A program made the position numbers and the translations under genes. Shown one piece after another: positions 1-6,557 of a DNA stretch of 11,518 nucleotides (positions within the stretch are counted from its first letter, which is position 1; each line of letters opens with the position of its first letter). The notes beneath the pieces are model-generated. The model searched no databases and was not told the DNA's origin. It saw nothing but the letters and a program-made list of their open reading frames with translations. The DNA is from Deltaproteobacteria bacterium (lineage in GTDB: Bacteria; Myxococcota; UBA727; JABDBI01), in assembly GCA_016764955.1 (NCBI GenBank), contig JAESQZ010000245.1, positions 1-11,518 of the forward strand, written 5' to 3'.

Positions 1-2
1 AT

Positions 3-479
3 CTCTATCGAGAGCTCTCGAAAGTTTATCAAGAAAAAGAAGAGGGTGTTGGCTCTGAATTACTGAGACGCGTTGAACGTCTTATTTATCTGCAACTAAT
101 TGACCAATTCTGGAAAAATCATCTACAAGCCATGGATCACTTGCGCGAGGGAATACACTTTAGAGGATATGCCCAAAAAGATCCAAAACAAGAATATAAA
201 AAAGAAGGATTTCTCTTATTTAATAACATGCGTTTCCAATTACGAAGTGCTGTTTTGGAGCGCGTGTTTAAAGCCGAAATTAAAACAGCCTCACAAGAAC
301 ACCTGCGTACTGAAATGGCCCATTTAGAAGCCTTACAAAGAGCCGCCAAAGAAAAGCAAGGCTCTCAAAAGTTAGTGCACCAACAACAAAACCAAGCTGG
401 CGGGCTGCAAGCTTCTTCAGAAGGCCCAAAGCTTAACCGGGCACAGAGGCGCCAAAAACGCAATGAGTTACAAGGCTAA
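3..479 (+). CDS. secA: SecA preprotein translocase ATPase, C-terminal part (gene starts before the window)
   Basis: This is the last 158 residues of SecA, the cytosolic ATPase that pushes unfolded preproteins through the SecYEG channel. The reading frame is open from base 3. The diagnostic stretch is the helical scaffold/C-terminal motif 'DQFWKNHLQAMDHLREGIHFRGYAQKDPKQEYKKEG' region, seen at bases about 105-211 (key residues W, H, MDHLREGI, RGYAQKDP, EY.KEGF). After it comes a charged, glutamine-rich tail ending in 'LNRAQRRQKRNELQG'. The usual terminal zinc-binding motif (CxCxnCH), which binds SecB and phospholipid in many SecA proteins, is absent; some lineages lack it. The last 17 bases overlap the start of ksgA, so the two genes are probably cotranscribed and translationally coupled. 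Identity is certain; only the N-terminal part is missing because of the window edge. Confidence 0.96.
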   Translation, partial: LYRELSKVYQEKEEGVGSELLRRVERLIYLQLIDQFWKNHLQAMDHLREGIHFRGYAQKDPKQEYKKEGFLLFNNMRFQLRSAVLERVFKAEIKTASQEHLRTEMAHLEALQRAAKEKQGSQKLVHQQQNQAGGLQASSEGPKLNRAQRRQKRNELQG

Positions 480-1254
480 AAAATCATTCGGCCAAAATTT
501 TCTAAACGATTCGCTGGTTCTTAATCGCATTGTTAGGGAAATTTTGGTGCTTCGCGAAAGCGCCCAAAGCGAAATCTATGAAATTGGCACTGGCTTAGGT
601 GCGCTCACAAAGCCTCTGCTAGACTCCAAAGCAAAGCTACACAGCATTGAACGAGATCGCGATCTTATCCCAATTTTGCAGGACAAATTTGAAGCAGAGC
701 TTCAAAGTGGTCAGCTAATTTTAAATGAAGCTGATGCAATTGGCTTTCTAAAAATCCTATTTGAAGACCCACCTAAGAATAACTTCGTTTTATGTGGCAA
801 CCTGCCCTACCACCTAACAAGTTCTGTCTTTTTCGAAACCGCTAAGCTGTGGAAAAATATCTCAGGCGCTGTTTATTTGATTCAAAAAGAAGTAGCCGAT
901 CGCATCGTTGCAGAGCCAAACAATAAAACATATGGCATTCTATCGCCAATTTTGCAGGCCATTTTTGAAGTTCAGGTTGTGGAAAAAGTTCCACACACTG
1001 CTTTTACCCCACCCCCAAAAGTAGAATCCGCCGTTTTGGTACTAAAACCAAAAAAACGCGAATTTAATCTAGATTGGGAAGCGTTTGTTAAGCTCGTTAA
1101 AGCCGCCTTTTCAAAGCGTCGAAAAGTGCTCACGAACTCTCTGGCTGAATACCCCAGAATCAGCAGTATTCTGCATAAAGTGGGCATTGATCCGAAATCG
1201 CGCGCTGAAAATCTATCATTTGAAGACTATGAGAGGATTTTGGCGTGTCTTTAA
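463..1254 (+). CDS. ksgA: 16S rRNA (adenine(1518)-N6/adenine(1519)-N6)-dimethyltransferase KsgA/RsmA
   Basis: KsgA dimethylates two adjacent adenines in the loop of helix 45 of 16S rRNA, using S-adenosylmethionine, as a late check of 30S assembly. The 263-residue length fits the family. Visible motifs are the family start 'KKSFGQNFL' (residues 6-14), the SAM-binding loop 'EIGTGLGALT' (40-49), the acidic 'IERD' that contacts the ribose (62-65) and the catalytic 'NLPYHLTS' (113-120); 'PPKVESAVL' follows in the second half. The ATG start lies inside the end of secA, and the N-terminus matches the family from the first residues, so this start is secure. The stop overlaps the next gene by 10 bases. 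No promoter is visible within the secA end; expression is probably from upstream. Confidence 0.97.
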   Translation: MSYKAKKSFGQNFLNDSLVLNRIVREILVLRESAQSEIYEIGTGLGALTKPLLDSKAKLHSIERDRDLIPILQDKFEAELQSGQLILNEADAIGFLKILFEDPPKNNFVLCGNLPYHLTSSVFFETAKLWKNISGAVYLIQKEVADRIVAEPNNKTYGILSPILQAIFEVQVVEKVPHTAFTPPPKVESAVLVLKPKKREFNLDWEAFVKLVKAAFSKRRKVLTNSLAEYPRISSILHKVGIDPKSRAENLSFEDYERILACL

Positions 1255-2309
1255 GCTGGCAAGAGCAACTGCGCCAAAGCCCAAAATCCATCCCAGAACT
1301 CGAGCGCTTCTTAACTTTAAGCCCTGTGGAAAAAGTCGCACTTCAAAAGCTAGACCAATCTGGCGGCCTGCCTCTACAAGTCACGCCCCATTATTTATCG
1401 CTTATTGACCAAAATAATCCACTAGACCCCCTAAGGCTCCAAGTCATCCCAACCCAATCAGAGTTTCAGCCAGACCCATTAGAGCGCCGAGACCCATTAG
1501 GCGAAGAAGACCACGAAGTTGTCCCCCATTTAGTACATCGTTATCCAGACCGGGTTTTGCTTTTAATCACAGACCGCTGCGCGTCCTACTGCCGCTTTTG
1601 TACCCGTAAACGCTGGGTCGGCCAAGGCCCAACCCCAAAGCCAGAACACTTCAAACAAGCGCTTGATTACATAGCAGCACACCCAGAAATCAAAGAGGTG
1701 ATCTTATCTGGTGGAGACTCTCTAATTCTCACAGACAAGCGCTTAGAAGCTATTTTAGAAAAAATTAGAGCCATCAAATCAATCGAAATTATCCGGCTAG
1801 CTACTCGCATGCTCACTTTCGCGCCAATGCGCATCACTGAAAATTTATTAGCGATTCTGAAGCGTTTTCAGCCGATTTATTTTCTTAACCATACCAACCA
1901 TCCAAATGAGATTTCAAAGCCAACAGAAGAAGCCCTGCTTCGCCTAGCAGATAATGGCTTTCCAGTTCTTAACCAAACTGTTTTATTAAAAGGCATTAAT
2001 GACCAAACAGAAATTTTAATCAAGCTGTTTCGGCGGCTCACCTACTTACGCGCACGGCCCTATTATCTACACCAGTGCGACGTAGCACCTGGGACTGCAC
2101 AATATCGCGTGCCACTTGAACAAGCCATGAAGCTTGTAGAATCACTGCGGGGCCATATTTCAGGCCTGTGTCAGCCTACTTTTGTCATCGACATTCCTGG
2201 CGGACACGGCAAGGTTCCCATGTATCCAAGCCCAATTATTAATCGTTCTGAAACAACAATCACCTTGAAAGGCCTTAAAGGGAAGCAAGCAGACTACCCA
2301 TTGGTCTAG
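1245..2309 (+). CDS. kamA: KamA-family radical SAM protein (lysine 2,3-aminomutase / EpmB type)
   Basis: A radical SAM, PLP-dependent aminomutase of 354 residues. The 4Fe-4S motif CxxxCxxC is at C112, C116 and C119 ('RCASYCRFC'), followed by 'GGDSLILTD' (156-164), 'HTNHPNEI' (216-223) and the PLP-lysine motif 'PGGHGK' (318-323, K323). Members convert L-lysine to beta-lysine, either for beta-lysine metabolism or, as EpmB, to make the (R)-beta-lysine placed on elongation factor P. The length lies between typical EpmB (about 340) and clostridial KamA (about 415), and no epmA or efp is in the window, so the exact role is open. The GTG start is chosen because the Shine-Dalgarno-like GAGAGGA at 1231-1237 sits 7 bases upstream; it overlaps the ksgA stop. 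The gene converges on the opposite-strand gene with only 5 bases between stops and no obvious terminator. Confidence 0.9.
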   Translation: MSLSWQEQLRQSPKSIPELERFLTLSPVEKVALQKLDQSGGLPLQVTPHYLSLIDQNNPLDPLRLQVIPTQSEFQPDPLERRDPLGEEDHEVVPHLVHRYPDRVLLLITDRCASYCRFCTRKRWVGQGPTPKPEHFKQALDYIAAHPEIKEVILSGGDSLILTDKRLEAILEKIRAIKSIEIIRLATRMLTFAPMRITENLLAILKRFQPIYFLNHTNHPNEISKPTEEALLRLADNGFPVLNQTVLLKGINDQTEILIKLFRRLTYLRARPYYLHQCDVAPGTAQYRVPLEQAMKLVESLRGHISGLCQPTFVIDIPGGHGKVPMYPSPIINRSETTITLKGLKGKQADYPLV

Positions 2310-2314
2310 ATAAT

Positions 2315-2575
2315 TTACCGATCAGCTTCGTCTAGAATAGAATCTAGCTGTTGGCGATCTTGCTCGTTGTAATCCGCTCTTGGGTCTTTGGGTACATTGC
2401 GCTCTGAAGGCATTATGTGCCCCATGCCGCTAGGACCATCAAAATTTAAAGACTTTGATGGTGTATCTAATAAACGCTTTTTAAACTCAGCCCAAAGCAT
2501 CACTTTATCTGCAAAGACAACATAACCCAGCAAAGCAACTAATATTAAAAATAATGCGTTCCTAACAAACTTCAT
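2315..2575 (-). CDS. small membrane-anchored hypothetical protein downstream of dnaN
   Basis: An 86-residue protein that I do not recognise. Residues about 5-24 ('RNALFLILVALLGYVVFADK') form one hydrophobic segment after a short positive N-terminus, so it is probably a signal anchor or single transmembrane helix. The remaining 60 residues are hydrophilic and acidic, with 'DPRADYNEQDRQQLDSILDEADR' at the end, likely outside the membrane. The start is supported by GAGGG 7 bases before the ATG, a site that overlaps the dnaN stop codon region. It lies 12 bases downstream of dnaN on the same strand, so it is probably cotranscribed with it. It is real rather than chance: good ribosome site, sensible membrane topology and tight packing. 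No function can be assigned. Confidence 0.75.
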   Translation of the reverse strand: MKFVRNALFLILVALLGYVVFADKVMLWAEFKKRLLDTPSKSLNFDGPSGMGHIMPSERNVPKDPRADYNEQDRQQLDSILDEADR

Positions 2576-2587
2576 ACGAAGCCCTCG

Positions 2588-3712
2588 CTATATTCTAATT
2601 GGCATAATAAGACACAGGTGGTCATCATTATGTATACCAGTTAAAATCACTGGCGAATAAGAATCTATATATCGCATCATAATATTTTGCTCAGAAATTG
2701 AGTTCAAAGCCTCAATTAAATACGAAACACTAAACGCGATATTCATCTCTGGTCCACTGTATTCTATAGGCACATCATCCGAGACCTCACCCGCTTCCGG
2801 ATTTGTACAAGAAACAGTTAATTCACTTGGCTTCATCGCCAACTTAACACTCTGATTCCGATCATTTGTTAGCACAGACACTCGCTTTAAGCTGGCTGCG
2901 AAATCAGCACGATTAGCACGCACAATTTTATCCGAAATCTTAGGGATAACTTGATTATAATCAGGAAATTTCCCATCAATCATCCGCATGGTCAAAAGCG
3001 TATCTTCGGTTTTCATAACAACTTGATGGTGCGAAAACCCTATCTCAAAAGTATGTTTATCAGATGAAACATGAGGCTCTAAAATTTTAATCATCTCAAC
3101 CAAGCCTTTGCGGGGCAGAATGACTGGTTGTTTCAAATAAGCTTCATCAGCATTCAAACGAAGCATATATCGGCTTAATCGATGACCATCTGTTGAAACA
3201 AAAAGCAAGGGATCTTCTTGATTCTTTGCTGGTTCTAAATAAACTCCCGCCAAGTTATAGCGGTTTTCATCCATGCTAGCAGAGTAAATTGTTTTTTGGA
3301 TAGCACCCACCCAAGAAGCCGTTGGGATGCGATGCAACTCAATTCCTGTAATATCAGGCAATCTGGGAAATTCTTCTGGCGGCAAAGCCAGGAGCCTTGC
3401 TTGCGTTTTTGCGCTCTTTACCAGTAAATGCTGGTTAGGCAACGTAATCAGAGTAACGTGAGGACCAGGCAAAAACCTGACAATATCTAGCAAAGACTTC
3501 GCAAGCACGGTAATCGCACCAGGCTGAGCCACTTCACAGCCACGGCTAATTTGCAAACCAATATCTAGGTCGGTCACACTGAGTCGTAACGTATTGCCCT
3601 GTGCCTCTAAAAGCACATGCGCTAATATAGGCATGGTGTTTTTCTTTTGGGCTACACCCTGCAAAAGAGAAAGTGCTTTTGAAAGTTCCAAAACAGTAAT
3701 TCTAATTTCCAT
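2588..3712 (-). CDS. dnaN: DNA polymerase III subunit beta (sliding clamp)
   Basis: DnaN forms the ring-shaped dimer that tethers DNA polymerase III to DNA; each subunit has three similar domains. The 374 residues match the family length of about 366-380. The N-terminus 'ITVLELSKALSLLQGVAQKKNTMPILAHVLLEA' is characteristic, as are 'FPDYNQVIPK' in the middle and the C-terminal 'SPVILTG...HLCLIMPIRI' strand that forms part of the hydrophobic partner-binding pocket. The ATG fits the family start exactly, though I see no strong Shine-Dalgarno sequence before it. It is transcribed away from the origin, so it is on the leading strand. dnaA, the usual upstream neighbour, is not here: the DNA upstream is the origin itself. 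The nearest DnaA box is 43 bases upstream of the start codon, which could let DnaA influence its transcription. Confidence 0.98.
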   Translation of the reverse strand: MEIRITVLELSKALSLLQGVAQKKNTMPILAHVLLEAQGNTLRLSVTDLDIGLQISRGCEVAQPGAITVLAKSLLDIVRFLPGPHVTLITLPNQHLLVKSAKTQARLLALPPEEFPRLPDITGIELHRIPTASWVGAIQKTIYSASMDENRYNLAGVYLEPAKNQEDPLLFVSTDGHRLSRYMLRLNADEAYLKQPVILPRKGLVEMIKILEPHVSSDKHTFEIGFSHHQVVMKTEDTLLTMRMIDGKFPDYNQVIPKISDKIVRANRADFAASLKRVSVLTNDRNQSVKLAMKPSELTVSCTNPEAGEVSDDVPIEYSGPEMNIAFSVSYLIEALNSISEQNIMMRYIDSYSPVILTGIHNDDHLCLIMPIRI

Positions 3713-3783
3713 ATGAAGAACTGATTAACCCGGCACCTTTTCACAAGCAAGAGTTTTTCCACAGTAGGCGCAGATCAGGGGAT

Positions 3784-3831
3784 CCTGATGATTTAAATTT
3801 TAAATTAAATTAATTCATCATCATCATCAGG
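3784..3831. other. probable DNA unwinding element: AT-only tract in a 9-bp inverted repeat
   Basis: CCTGATGAT (3784-3792) and ATCATCAGG (3823-3831) form a perfect inverted repeat. Between them, bases 3791-3815 contain only A and T, followed by a run of four ATC triplets. The DnaA boxes at 3834 and 3843 abut the right end, with a short GGCC step between. On the bottom strand the order is boxes, GC step, TGA-type triplets, AT-rich tract, which resembles the order of published basal origin unwinding elements. That this is where strands first open is inference from composition and position. Confidence 0.7.
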
Positions 3832-3833
3832 CC

Positions 3834-3851
3834 TGTGGAAACTGTGGAAAA
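3834..3851. promoter_or_regulatory. DnaA-box doublet next to the unwinding element
   Basis: Two boxes lie directly end to end in the same orientation: TGTGGAAAC (one mismatch to the local consensus) and TGTGGAAAA (exact). They are 3 bases from the inverted repeat of the AT-rich tract, so they are the boxes best placed to load DnaA onto the opened strand. Confidence 0.75.
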
Positions 3852-3894
3852 CTTTTAAACCTTAATAATTTCAATGGGTTATAAAAGACAGCCC

Positions 3895-3983
3895 TGTGGA
3901 AAACCCTGTGGAAAAACTGTGGAAAAACTGTGGAAAAGATCAGGGCTTAGAGTTTTCCACAGGTTTTCCACAGCTTTTCCACA
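3895..3983. promoter_or_regulatory. DnaA-box arrays facing each other (4 + 3 boxes, 11-12 bp phased)
   Basis: Four TGTGGAAAA boxes start at 3895, 3907, 3918 and 3929 (steps of 12, 11 and 11). Three TTTTCCACA boxes follow at 3953, 3964 and 3975 (steps of 11 and 11). The steps are close to one DNA helical turn, so DnaA molecules within each array would sit on the same face. The two arrays are in opposite orientation across a 15-base spacer that contains a GATC site. Confidence 0.85.
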
Positions 3984-3990
3984 GGGTGCC

Positions 3991-4061
3991 TGTGGAAAAA
4001 GTGATCAAGGTGCCCCTGATCTGTGGAAAAACAGATCAGGGATCCTGTGGAAAAAGTGATC
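3991..4061. promoter_or_regulatory. DnaA boxes interleaved with GATC sites
   Basis: Boxes at 3991, 4022 and 4046 share one orientation. The 16-mer TGTGGAAAAAGTGATC occurs twice, at 3991-4006 and 4046-4061. GATC sites lie at 4003, 4018, 4034, 4041 and 4058, so each box here has a GATC within 10 bases. Confidence 0.8.
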
Positions 4062-4081
4062 CAAGCCAAGCTTTAAAAAAG

Positions 4082-4179
4082 TTTTCCACAACCTTTTCCA
4101 CAGGTTTTCCACAGGAAGCTAAAAATACCAAAGTCTGGTTTTTCCTGGAATAAAGCGCTTTTCTTAAGAGTTTTCCACA
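4082..4179. promoter_or_regulatory. DnaA-box triplet plus one isolated box
   Basis: Three TTTTCCACA boxes start at 4082, 4094 and 4105 (steps of 12 and 11). A fourth, same orientation, is at 4171 after an AT-rich spacer of 57 bases that shows no gene. Confidence 0.8.
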
Positions 4180-4208
4180 GCTTGTGCTAAAAAAACAGAT
4201 CTGCCAAT

Positions 4209-4266
4209 TGTGGAAAACTTGATCTGTGGAAAAGATCGCCTGATCTGTGGAAAACCCTGTGGAAAA
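4209..4266. promoter_or_regulatory. DnaA boxes overlapping the rsmG start region
   Basis: Four TGTGGAAAA boxes start at 4209, 4225, 4246 and 4258. Two are preceded by GATC in the 13-mer GATCTGTGGAAAA (4221-4233 and 4242-4254); the same 13-mer also occurs at 4018-4030. The last two boxes contain the GTG codons that could start rsmG, so DnaA bound here could reduce rsmG-parAB expression. Confidence 0.8.
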
Positions 4267-4885
4267 CTTTTTGAGCCCAAAAATTAATTTGAACGAAAAG
4301 CAAATGAAAGCGACGAACGCACACCTAAATCTTTTGCTGAAGTGGAAAAAAGTCCACAACCTGACAAGTCTGATCGATCTCGAGGATCTTTATAAATTTC
4401 ATTATTTAGATTGCTTTTTGGGATTAAAAACCCTTGAGTCACTGGTTGAAGTTCCGGGCACGATTTTTGATCTTGGAAGCGGCCCGGGTTTTCCTGGGCT
4501 CCTAGCCGCGGTCTACTGGCCCGACAAAGAAGTTAATTTAGTAGAATCATCAAGCAAAAAATGCTCCTTTTTAAAATTAGCATGTTCAGAAATGAATTTG
4601 CATCGGACAAATGTCCTAGGTCAAAGAGCTGAGGCTCTGAGGGGAATTAATTTTGCAATTACGCGCGCAACTTTTTCAGAAAAAACGCGATATATGATGA
4701 AAGCCTGCCTTGCGCCCAAAGGCAAGGTGGCATGCTGGGTTTCAGAGCAACAGGCAACCGAATTTAAACAAGACTCGCAAAAAAAAGCCGAATGGGTACT
4801 TGAAAAAGAAGGGTACTATGAGCTAGAACCTGGGCATAGGCGTGGAATTATGGTGTTTCACGTGAAACAAGCCTGGGAAAAATAA
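4247..4885 (+). CDS. rsmG: 16S rRNA (guanine(527)-N7)-methyltransferase RsmG (GidB)
   Basis: RsmG methylates G527 of 16S rRNA using S-adenosylmethionine; loss commonly gives low-level streptomycin resistance. The SAM-binding motif 'FDLGSGPGFPG' is at residues 74-84 counted from the first GTG, and 'LLKWKKVHNLTSL' matches the family 'KWN..yNLTS' signature. The start is uncertain. In-frame candidates are GTG 4247 and GTG 4259 (both inside DnaA boxes), TTG 4271, TTG 4289 and ATG 4304; none has a strong ribosome site. Alignment by eye to E. coli RsmG, where about 30 residues precede the KWN motif, favours 4247-4271. The coordinates use the longest form (212 residues). The 3' end encodes 'VFHVKQAWEK' across a perfect parS site. 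parA begins 2 bases after the stop, so the gene is the first of a likely rsmG-parA-parB operon. Confidence 0.93.
   Translation: MENPVENFLSPKINLNEKQMKATNAHLNLLLKWKKVHNLTSLIDLEDLYKFHYLDCFLGLKTLESLVEVPGTIFDLGSGPGFPGLLAAVYWPDKEVNLVESSSKKCSFLKLACSEMNLHRTNVLGQRAEALRGINFAITRATFSEKTRYMMKACLAPKGKVACWVSEQQATEFKQDSQKKAEWVLEKEGYYELEPGHRRGIMVFHVKQAWEK
4854..4869. promoter_or_regulatory. parS: parS centromere site, perfect 16-bp palindrome
   Basis: TGTTTCACGTGAAACA is identical to the well-known chromosomal parS consensus and is a perfect palindrome. ParB binds it as a dimer, loads as a CTP-dependent clamp and slides outward. It lies within the last codons of rsmG, just before parA and about 600 bases from the origin, where parS sites are typically found. 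Confidence 0.95.
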
Positions 4886-4887
4886 GA

Positions 4888-5679
4888 ATGAGCCGAATTG
4901 TTGGAATTGTGAATCAAAAAGGTGGTGTTGGAAAGACGACTACCGCTGTCAATTTGGCGACAGCACTGGCTGCTCAGAAGCAAAAAGTCCTATTGTTGGA
5001 CCTGGATCCACAGGGGAACGCGAGTAGCGGCCTTGGTGTGTATGCAGGTGAAAGCGATAAAACAATTTATCACGTGCTGAGTCGTCGCGCCAAAATGAAA
5101 GACGTTATTGAACCCACAGATATTGATAATTTGTATTTGACACCAGCTAATATACAGCTGGCGGGCGCTGAGGTTGAGCTTGTTGGCACGATGTCTAGAG
5201 AGGCTCATCTGAAACGGGCTTTGAAAGATATTCGGAATGATTTTGACTTTGTTATCTTGGATTGTCCGCCGTCTATAGGTCTTCTGACGGTTAATGCGCT
5301 TACGGCCGCTGATGGTATTTTAATACCGCTTCAGTGTGAATATTATGCGCTTGAGGGTTTGGCACATTTGCTTGAAACGGTTGATTTGGTGCAGGGGTCC
5401 TTGAATCCAGACTTGAAAATTGATGGTTTAGCATTAACTTTGTTTGATTCGCGAAACAAAATTTGCCATCAAGTTATGTCGGAAGTAAAAAAACACTTTC
5501 CAAAATTGATTTATAAGTCCGTGATTCCACGCAATGTTCGGCTTTCAGAGGCCCCGAGTCATGGTCGGCCAGCAGTGATTTATGACCCTTCCTCTAAGGG
5601 TGCAAAGGCTTATGTCGCGCTTGCTAAAGAGGTTGTAAAACAGCACGGGGGAGCTAAAAAGAATAGAAGGAAAAAATGA
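4888..5679 (+). CDS. parA: ParA (Soj) chromosome-partitioning ATPase
   Basis: ParA is a dimerising, DNA-binding ATPase. With ParB it moves newly replicated origins apart, and in several bacteria it also modulates DnaA. The deviant Walker A motif 'KGGVGKTT' is at residues 11-18, with signature lysine K11 and catalytic K16. The A' motif 'LDLDPQGNAS' is at 37-46 (D40), and Walker B 'FVILDCPPS' at 121-129 (D125). 'SVIPRNVRLSEAPSHG' near the C-terminus is typical of the small chromosomal Soj type. The length of 263 residues without an extra N-terminal DNA-binding domain also marks the chromosomal, not plasmid P1-like, class. The ATG is 2 bases after the rsmG stop, and the end overlaps parB by 4 bases (ATGA), so the genes are translationally coupled. 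Confidence 0.98.
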   Translation: MSRIVGIVNQKGGVGKTTTAVNLATALAAQKQKVLLLDLDPQGNASSGLGVYAGESDKTIYHVLSRRAKMKDVIEPTDIDNLYLTPANIQLAGAEVELVGTMSREAHLKRALKDIRNDFDFVILDCPPSIGLLTVNALTAADGILIPLQCEYYALEGLAHLLETVDLVQGSLNPDLKIDGLALTLFDSRNKICHQVMSEVKKHFPKLIYKSVIPRNVRLSEAPSHGRPAVIYDPSSKGAKAYVALAKEVVKQHGGAKKNRRKK

Positions 5680-6539
5680 GTTCTAAAAAACAACTAGGTT
5701 TGGGGCGGGGTTTAGGCTCGCTAATCCCCCGAATTGACTCCAAAAAAGAGGCCGGCCTTGCTCAGCTTGATATTGATCAGATTCGGGGAAGTACCGCACA
5801 GCCCCGCCAACACTTTGAGGAAAAGGCTCTTAAAGAGCTGAGTGAAAGCATTAAGCAACATGGGGTCTTGCAGCCAATTGTGGTTCGCAAAAACCCTAAA
5901 GGCTTTTATGAAATTGTGGCCGGTGAGCGACGCTGGAGAGCATCTGAGCTTGCAGGGCTTCGCTCTGTTCCCTGCGTGATCGCTGACGTGGCCGACAAAG
6001 ATATTTTGACTTTGGCGCTGGTTGAAAACATTCAGCGTGAAGACTTAAACGCCATTGAAGAGGCGGAAAGTTATAAAAAACTCCTTGAAGAACAGGGCCT
6101 TGGCCAAGATCAGGTTGCTAAAACTGTAGGTAAAGACAGGAGTACAATCGCAAACGCTTTAAGGCTTTTAAAATTGCCTTTTGAGGTCCAGAACCAGGTT
6201 GTGTCTAAAAAGCTCACCATGGGGCATGCAAGGGCCTTGTTGGGACTTGAAGATCAAGAGCTGATTCGCCAAATGGCTGGTGAAATCATTGAACAGGGCC
6301 TAAGTGTCCGGGCTACTGAGGCTTTTGTGTCTACAAAGCAAAGAACAGCCGGTAGGCCTTCGCGTAAGAAAAAGGTCGAGTCTTCTGATGAAAAGGAAGT
6401 TCGCCGCCGTTTGGAGCAAATCTTGGGCACCCAGGTAGATCTCAGGAACTATCATGGTATTGGGACCCTGGTGATACATTTTTCTTCTGTGGAACAATTA
6501 AACGATTTGGTAGACCAGATTACGGCTCGGAAGGCGTAA
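5676..6539 (+). CDS. parB: ParB (Spo0J) CTP-dependent centromere-binding protein
   Basis: ParB binds parS, closes as a CTP-dependent sliding clamp and stimulates ParA. The 287 residues show the standard layout: an N-terminal 'LGRGLGSLIP' ParA-contact segment (7-18), the CTP-binding ParB/Srx domain with 'GERRWRA' (83-89) and 'ENIQREDLNAIEEA' (117-130), and a helix-turn-helix 'LGQDQVAKTVGKDRSTIANALRLLKLP' at 142-168. A basic linker (225-235) follows, then a C-terminal dimerisation domain ending near 'LVIHFSSVEQLNDLVDQI'. All key motifs are intact. The start codon is preceded by AAGGA with suitable spacing and overlaps the parA stop. Its targets, two parS sites, flank the operon at 4854 and 6969. 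The operon ends here; the next 430 bases are non-coding. Confidence 0.98.
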   Translation: MSSKKQLGLGRGLGSLIPRIDSKKEAGLAQLDIDQIRGSTAQPRQHFEEKALKELSESIKQHGVLQPIVVRKNPKGFYEIVAGERRWRASELAGLRSVPCVIADVADKDILTLALVENIQREDLNAIEEAESYKKLLEEQGLGQDQVAKTVGKDRSTIANALRLLKLPFEVQNQVVSKKLTMGHARALLGLEDQELIRQMAGEIIEQGLSVRATEAFVSTKQRTAGRPSRKKKVESSDEKEVRRRLEQILGTQVDLRNYHGIGTLVIHFSSVEQLNDLVDQITARKA

Positions 6540-6557
6540 ATAACCCAACAACCTAAT

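Larger units (their letters stand above)
3755..4266. other. oriC: chromosomal replication origin (oriC) with a dense DnaA-box array
   Basis: A 512-base stretch with 20 exact copies of TTTTCCACA (or its complement TGTGGAAAA), one mismatch from the E. coli consensus DnaA box TTATCCACA, plus a near-copy at 3834. Starts on the top strand as TGTGGAAAA: 3843, 3895, 3907, 3918, 3929, 3991, 4022, 4046, 4209, 4225, 4246, 4258. As TTTTCCACA: 3755, 3953, 3964, 3975, 4082, 4094, 4105, 4171. It also holds 12 GATC sites (3773-4245) and an AT-only tract inside an inverted repeat. The flanks are dnaN on one side and rsmG-parA-parB on the other, both transcribed outward, and two parS sites lie within 3 kb. 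Top-strand composition appears to change from C-rich to G-rich across it. Together this is strong evidence for the main origin; no dnaA gene is adjacent. Confidence 0.93.

Noticed and set aside
848..1333. Exact DnaA-box 9-mers at 848, 978 and 1325 in ksgA and kamA
   Set aside because: They are isolated, encode ordinary codons (Leu-Trp-Lys, Val-Glu-Lys) and lack arrays or AT-rich flanks, so chance or titration sites are more likely than a second origin.
2268..2330. Terminator between convergent kamA and the small membrane protein gene
   Set aside because: Only a short AAGGCCTT palindrome without a U-run is present, too weak to support.
3895..4266. CRISPR-like regular repeats
   Set aside because: Units are 9 bases with 2-3 base gaps in the sub-arrays and occur in both orientations; there are no unique spacers of 25-40 bases and no cas genes.
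3874..4359. Open frames in the origin (3874-4059 +, 3896-4153 +, 4036-4359 -)
   Set aside because: They translate the repeated DnaA box into Cys-Gly-Lys, Val-Glu-Lys or Phe-Ser-Thr repeats; no ribosome site and no protein-like sequence.
5062..5080. CACGTG near 5071 in parA as a parS site
   Set aside because: Only the central six bases agree; the flanks do not form the 16-bp palindrome.
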